Below, in pieces: positions 58,544 to 64,000 of a DNA stretch of 64,000 bases; positions within the stretch are counted from its first letter, which is position 1, and every line of letters starts with the position of its first letter. The stretch is taken from NCBI RefSeq assembly GCF_014905175.1, contig NC_057788.1:19252154-19316153 (forward strand), read 5' to 3'. The notes beneath the pieces were generated by a model. The model saw only the letters and a list, made by a program, of their open reading frames with translations, searched no databases and was not told the DNA's origin. The DNA is from Aphidius gifuensis. Taxonomy: Eukaryota > Arthropoda > Insecta > Hymenoptera > Braconidae. The translations under genes and the position numbers were made by a program.

Positions 58544-61500
58544 CAATTTAAAAATCGTTTACTTTTTTTTACTTTTTTTTGAAAAAGTAAAAACTCCACC
58601 GTCCTTCAATTCGGCAATTTAAAAATCGTTTACTTTTTTTTACTTTTTACTTTTTTTTACTTTTTTTTGAAAAAGTAAAAACTCCACCGTCCTTCAATTC
58701 GGCAATTTAAAAATCGTTTACTTTTTTTTACTTTTTACTTTTTTTTGAAAAAGTAAAAACTCCACCGTCCTTCAATTCGGCAATTTAAAAATCGTTCACT
58801 TTTTTTTACTTTTTACTTTTTTTTACTGTTTTTTGAAAAAGTAAAAACTCCACCGTCCTTCAATTCGGCAATTTAAAAATCGTTTACTTTTTTTTACTTT
58901 TTACTTTTTTTTTTACTTTTTTTTGAAAAAGTAAAAACTCCACCGTCCTTCAATTCGGCAATTTAAAAATCGTTTACTTTTTTTTACTTTTTACTTTTTT
59001 TTACTTTTTTTTGAAAAAGTAAAAACTCCACCGTCCTTCAATTCGGCAATTTTAAAAATCGTTTACTTTTTTTTACTTTTTACTTTTTTTTTTTTGAAAA
59101 AGTAAAAACTCCACCGTCCTTCAATTCGGCAATTTAAAAATCGTTTACTTTTTTTTACTTTTTACTTTTTTTTACTTTTTTTTTTTTTGAAAAAGTAAAA
59201 ACTCCACCGTCCTTCAATTCGGCAATTTAAAAATCTTTTTTTTTTTTTTACTTTTTACTTTTTTTTTTTGAAAAAGTAAAAACTCCACCGTCCTTCAATT
59301 CGGCAATTTAAAAATCGTTTACTTTTTTTTACTTTTTACTTTTTTTTACTTTTTTTTGAAAAAGTAAAAACTCCACCGTCCTTCAATTCGGCAATTTAAA
59401 AATCGTTTACTTTTTTTTACTTTTTACTTTTTTTTACTTTTTTTTGAAAAAGTAAAAACTCCACCGTCCTTCAATTCGGCAATTTAAAAATCGTTTACTT
59501 TTTTTTACTTTTTACTTTTTTTTACTTTTTTTTTTTGAAAAAGTAAAAACTCCACCGTCCTTCAATTCGGCAATTTAAAAATCGTTTACTTTTTTTTACT
59601 TTTTACTTTTTTTTACTTTTTTTTTTTTGAAAAAGTAAAAACTCCACCGTCCTTCAATTCGGCAATTTAAAAATCGTTTACTTTTTTTTACTTTTTACTT
59701 TTTTTTTACTTTTTTTTTTTTGAAAAAGTAAAAACTCCACCGTCCTTCAATTCGGCAATTTAAAAATCGTTTACTTTTTTTTTTTACTTTTTTTTTACTT
59801 TTTTTTTTTTAAAAAGTAAAAACTCCACCGTCCTTCAATTCGGCAATTTAAAAATCGTTTACTTTTTTTTACTTTTTTTTTTTGAAAAAGTAAAAACTCC
59901 ACCGTCCTTCAATTCGGCAATTTAAAAATCGTTTACTTTTTTTTACTTTTTACTTTTTTTTACTTTTTTTTTTTTTGAAAAAGTAAAAACTCCACCGTCC
60001 TTCAATTCGGCAATTTAAAAATCGTTTACTTTTTTTTACTTTTTACTTTTTTTTACTTTTTTTTTTTGAAAAAGTAAAAACTCCACCGTCCTTCAATTCG
60101 GCAATTTAAAAATCGTTTACTTTTTACTTTTTTTTACTTTTTTTTTTTGAAAAAGTAAAAACTCCACCGTCCTTCAATTCGGCAATTTAAAAATCGTTTA
60201 CTTTTTTTTACTTTTTACTTTTTTTTACTTTTTTTTTTTGAAAAAGTAAAAACTCCACCGTCCTTCAATTCGGCAATTTAAAAATCGTTTACTTTTTTTT
60301 ACTTTTTTTTTTTGAAAAAGTAAAAACTCCACCGTCCTTCAATTCGGCAATTTCAAAATCGTTTACTTTTTTTTACTTTTTACTTTTTTTTACTTTTTTT
60401 TTTTGAAAAAGTAAAAACTCCACCGTCCTTCAATTCGGCAATTTAAAAATCGTTTACTTTTTTTTTTACTTTTTTTTTATTTTACTTTTTTTTTTGAAAA
60501 AGTAAAAACTCCACCGTCCTTCAATTCGGCAATTTAAAAATCGTTTACTTTTTTTTACTTTTTTTTTACTTTTTTTTGAAAAAGTAAAAACTCCACCGTC
60601 CTTCAATTCGGCAATTTAAAAATCTTTTTTTTTTTTTTACTTTTTACTTTTTTTTACTTTTTTTTTTTGAAAAAGTAAAAACTCCACCGTCCTTCAATTC
60701 GGCAATTTAAAAATCGTTTACTTTTTTTTACTTTTTACTTTTTTTTACTTTTTTTTTAAAAAAGTAAAAACTCCACCGTCCTTCAATTCGGCAATTTCAA
60801 AATCGTTTACTTTTTTTTACTTTTTACTTTTTTTTACTTTTTTTTTTTGAAAAAGTAAAAACTCCACCGTCCTTCAATTCGGCAATTTAAAAATCGTTTA
60901 CTTTTTTTTACTTTTTACTTTTTTTTACTTTTTTTTTTTTAAAAAGTAAAAACTCCACCGTCCTTCAATTCGGCAATTTAAAAATCGTTTACTTTTTTTT
61001 TACTTTTTTTTTACTTTTTTTTTTTTTTTGAAAAAGTAAAAACTCCACCGTCCTTCAATTCGGCAATTTAAAAATCGTTTACTTTTTTTTACTTTTTACT
61101 TTTTTTTACTTTTTTTTTTTGAAAAAGTAAAAACTCCACCGTCCTTCAATTCGGCAATTTAAAAATCGTTTACTTTTTTTTACTTTTTACTTTTTTTTGA
61201 AAAAGTAAAAACTCCACAAATCCTTCAATTCGGCAATTTAAAAATCGTTTACTTTTTTTTTACTTTTTTTTTACTTTTTTTTTTCTTTTTTTTTTTTAAA
61301 AAGTAAAAACTCCACCGTCCTTTTATTTTGCACTTTTAAAATCTTTTATTTTTTTTTACACTTTACTTTTTTTTTTTTTTTTTTTTTTTGAAAAAGTAAA
61401 AACTCCACCGTCCTTCAATTCGGCAATTTAAAAATCTTTTTTTTTTTTTTACTTTTTACTTTTTTTTACTTTTTTTTTGAAAAAGTAAAAACTCCACCGT

Positions 61501-62247
61501 CCTTCAATTCGGCAATTTAAAAATCGTTTACTTTTTTTTTTACTTTTTTTTTTACTTTTTTTTTTTTGTTTTGAAAAAGTAAAAACTCCACCGTCCTTCA
61601 ATTCGGCAATTTAAAAATCGTTTACTTTTTTTTACTTTTTACTTTTTTTTACTTTTTTTTTTGAAAAAGTAAAAACTCCACCGTCCTTCAATTCGGCAAT
61701 TTCAAAATCGTTTACTTTTTTTTACTTTTTACTTTTTTTTACTTTTTTTTTTTGAAAAAGTAAAAACTCCACCGTCCTTCAATTCGGCAATTTAAAAATC
61801 TTTTTTTTTTTTTTACTTTTTACTTTTTTTTACTTTTTTTTTTTGAAAAAGTAAAAACTCCACCGTCCTTCAATTCGGCAATTTAAAAATCGTTTACTTT
61901 TTTTTACTTTTTACTTTTTTTTACTTTTTTTTTTTTTGAAAAAGTAAAAACTCCACCGTCCTTCAATTCGGCAATTTAAAAATCGTTTACTTTTTTTTAC
62001 TTTTTTTTTACTTTTTTTTTTTTTTTGAAAAAGTAAAAACTCCACCGTCCTTCAATTCGGCAATTTAAAAATCGTTTACTTTTTTTTTTACTTTTTTTTT
62101 ACTTTTTTTTTTTGAAAAAGTAAAAACTCCACCGTCCTTCAATTCGGCAATTTAAAAATCGTTTACTTTTTTTTTACTTTTTTTTTACTTTTTTTTTTTG
62201 AAAAAAAAAAAAATTTTTCGTCTTTCAATTCGGCAATTTAAAAATAG

Positions 62248-62281
<34 letters not shown>

Positions 62282-62432
62282 GAAAAAGTAAAAACTCCAC
62301 CGTCCTTCAATTCGGCAATTTAAAAATCGTTTAATTTTTTTTTACTTTTTTTTTTTTAAAAAGTAAAAACTCCACCGTCCTTCAATTCGGCAATTTAAAA
62401 ATCGTTTACTTTTTTTTACTTTTTACTTTTTT
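58544..62432. repeat. Array of about 44 tandem units of about 87 bp
   Basis: Every unit has a strictly conserved core of about 50 bases (GAAAAAGTAAAAACTCCACC then GTCCTTCAATTCGGCAATTT then AAAAATCGTTTA) and a variable pyrimidine half made of ACTTTTT blocks. The AAAAAGTAAAAA part is complementary to TTTTTACTTTTT, so each unit can form a hairpin. Length changes (about 73-98 bp) come almost only from T runs and gain or loss of ACTTTTT. Two or three units near 61320 and 62210 are degenerate. It lies inside the presumed intron of the BEN-domain gene, starting directly after a 5' splice site on the minus strand. Confidence 0.96.
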
Positions 62433-63019
62433 TCACTACCTGATATATGTGTTGGTGGTGTTTGTTCCTCATTTGCATTTGATGGTGGAAATTCGACTGA
62501 AGACACTTTTCATCATCTACAAATAACAAATTGTTATATGTTTATAATTTATTAATGATGAAAAAATGTTTATAGATAATCAAGTAAATAATTTTCTAAA
62601 AATGTCATTAAAGTATATTGACCATTTCTTATTCTTTTTCTATCCACCAACGATGGTTGAAGTTGAGTTCGTGATAGTTCTTCTTTACTTCCTACAAAGT
62701 ATTGAATATTTATAAATTTGAGTGTTAATATTAATTGTATATATTAATTGATTTTCACACAGTATCACATACCTGATATACCAAGTTGACCTTCAATGTT
62801 TTTCTCAGTTTTTTTATGTTTTCTTTGCTTAATATTTTCTTTATCACTAGAATCACTTGAACTATCATCACTGCACTCTGTATTGTTTTCGTGAGCCTCA
62901 TTATCTAACGAATGACATATGTTCTCAGTAGAAGTTTTGTATGATGCTTGAAATTTTGCACGTTTTAAAATTAACTGATTTTTACGAATTTGTGCAGCAT
63001 CTTTTTTTTGCTTATCCGG

Positions 63020-63044
<25 letters not shown>

Positions 63045-63052
<8 letters not shown>

Positions 63053-63170
63053 AGAAACTTAGAAAAAATAACGAAGTTCCCCCGCCGGGAATCGAACCCG
63101 GGTCTTTTGCTTTCCGGGCAAACGCCTTGACCACTAGACCACGAGGCTTCTTATTTTTTCTAAGTTTCAT
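63045..63170 (-). mobile_element. tRNA-like hairpin element with inverted-repeat arms
   Basis: AAACTTAGAAAAAATAACGAAG at about 63055-63076 and CTTCTTATTTTTTCTAAGTTT at 63148-63168 are complementary apart from one base, and enclose a tRNA-like core. A run of 31 A (63020-63050) lies on one side, which reads as a long T run after the tRNA on the minus strand. The unit interrupts exon two of the BEN-type gene. It may be a tRNA-derived SINE-like or foldback insertion. Confidence 0.7.
63077..63148 (-). pseudogene. tRNA-like core, anticodon loop CCGGAAA
   Basis: D-arm GTCT/AGGC, anticodon stem TTTGC/GCAAA and T-arm CCGGG-TTCGATT-CCCGG all pair, with canonical A- and B-boxes. The acceptor has only five pairs (CCTCG/CGGGG), then mismatches. 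The loop has C at position 33 in place of U and would read GGA (Ser), but there is no long variable arm, so it is not a working serine tRNA. The opposite strand gives the peptide PPGIEPGSFAFRANALTTRP, a familiar false translation of tRNA-like DNA. Confidence 0.75.
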
Positions 63171-63696
63171 CAAGTTACCTCCGACGTCCTTCTATGCGTC
63201 AATTCATTTTTTTGAAAAATGAACAGTTTCATTTTCATCAAGAGTAAATGTATGTGATTGTCGTGTAAGGTCATCTAGTTTCTTTAAACCACGCCGATAA
63301 GTCTCTGTAAATGATAACAAAAAATATTAGATGAATCTTATAAAATTATTTTTGCTTTCAAAAATGTTTGCATTCAATTCTCATGTAAAATTAAGTATAA
63401 TTTAAAAATGATCGATTAAACGTACCTGAGGATCCTTTTAAGTCGACTGCATATGATGGCCATTCATCAAGAGGTTCTTGTAAGTTTTCAACCATATCTT
63501 GAATTCGTTTTTTAGTTTTATCATTATAAGGAGGTCCAGGGTAAAAGACTCGACATTTGTGATTCACTTTGTCACAAGTTACCCAACTTTCAGGCACTAA
63601 TTCGCTAAGTTTTACCTTAGGAGGTCGACCTTGAGGTTTAAGCTGAATAAGTCTCCATAGTCTTGGTAAATTTTCTTTATCGTCTGTCATTTTTCC

Positions 63697-64000
63697 CTGT
63701 GGCAAAAAAAAAAATCATTTGATTTTGTGTAAAATAGAAAAAGTTATTTGAACTTTTTTTTTTATTTAAAAACAAGAAATAAAATTAACAGTAGATAGAT
63801 ATTTAGAACATTTAATTTACTGTTATTTGTATTCACAAGAAAGTAGAAAATAATTAATTAATAAATAAATAATTAATAAATAATTAGAAAATTTAACCTC
63901 AAAATTTTACCCATAAGTAATTGTATAAATTTAAGAGTTTTAAAAATTATGAATTTATAAAGCTACTTACCACAAGTCAGTTCTTACAATGATTGATCAA
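63697..64000. other. AT-rich DNA upstream of the BEN-type gene
   Basis: A polypyrimidine tract (minus strand) precedes the 63696 acceptor. CTTGTGGTAAGTAGC on the minus strand near 63965-63979 is a good splice donor and may end an upstream, perhaps non-coding exon that leaves the window. Nothing else is seen. Confidence 0.4.

Larger units (their letters stand above)
62440..63696 (-). pseudogene. 5' exons of a BEN-domain-type gene, interrupted by an insertion
   Basis: Minus-strand exons: 63426-63696 (acceptor TTTTTTTGCCACAG, donor GTACGT) with ENLPRLWRLIQLKPQGRPPK and LVPESWVTCDK and VFYPGPPYND, a compact N-terminal domain found in insect BEN-type proteins; 62773-63304 (acceptor TCATTTACAG, donor GTATGT) with RRGLKKLDDLTRQSH and, after an insertion, KDAAQIRKNQLILKRAKF and an acidic tail; 62624-62691; and 62440-62516 (donor GTAGTG). 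Exons one to four join in consistent phases if exon three ends at a weak GTCAAT donor. A tRNA-bearing insertion (about 63015-63205) breaks exon two and adds a stop, so the gene is dead unless spliced around. The Met at 63690 is the probable start; an upstream exon may end near 63972. Confidence 0.68.

Noticed and set aside
58544..62432. CRISPR-like direct repeats with variable spacers
   Set aside because: The variable half is only T runs and ACTTTTT words. This is a eukaryotic minisatellite inside an intron-like region.
62941..63222. 93-codon protein containing a PPGIEPGSF-type motif
   Set aside because: This peptide is the wrong-strand translation of the tRNA-like core at 63077-63148.
48346..63696. 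Integrated polydnavirus (bracovirus) segment suggested by a BEN domain
   Set aside because: BEN domains are common in insect host genes. No excision-site direct repeats, no other polydnavirus gene families and no gene cluster were seen.

Overview
The window is eukaryotic nuclear DNA, very AT-rich, and almost certainly from an arthropod, most likely an insect. The evidence is a Ty3/gypsy retrotransposon with an insect-type Gag and a tRNA-Trp primer site, a BED/hAT transposase relic, a multi-exon BEN-domain gene with GT/AG introns, a tRNA-Tyr body with an intron, and many short inverted-repeat transposons. A parasitoid wasp would fit the style, but nothing fixes the species. No intact host protein gene was found. 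This is repeat-dominated DNA of centromeric or heterochromatic character.

Layout. 1-14.65 kb: nested, mostly non-coding foldback elements (self-complementary transposons built of short iterated words), ATT-rich microsatellite DNA and degenerate tRNA-like modules. 14.65-14.75 kb: a 100-N assembly gap. 14.75-36.58 kb: one huge array of an 82-bp satellite, about 265 copies, with a higher-order period near 4.68 kb. Each monomer is an imperfect hairpin whose two arms change together between subtypes. 36.6-41.5 kb: polypyrimidine-rich, low-complexity DNA with a 15-G run and two possible LTR remnants. 41.6-46.6 kb: small MITEs, a TTGTATACAA cluster, a Noc3-like pseudogene fragment and 317-bp tandem repeats. 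46.7-48.0 kb: a decayed hAT transposase. 48.3-49.7 kb and 62.4-63.7 kb: exons of a BEN-domain gene on the minus strand. The two sets can be joined in phase, so they may be one dead gene swollen by 12.7 kb of insertions.

Between the two exon sets lie a GC-richer LTR-like block (50.0-51.1 kb), a nearly complete young Ty3/gypsy element (51,334-56,317) with an AACAT target duplication, a TATA/Inr/DPE-type core promoter behind two CRE palindromes (56.36-56.67 kb), a tRNA-Tyr-like gene with a GTC anticodon (56,958-57,061), 585-bp tandem repeats, and an array of about 44 units of about 87 bp (58.5-62.4 kb) that starts within about ten bases of a 5' splice site.

Most of the window is therefore insertion into insertion. 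The strongest unexplained signals are the covarying dyad in the 82-bp satellite, the repeated pairing of tRNA-like modules with inverted repeats, and the shared sequence core that links the 87-bp array to two loci outside it.
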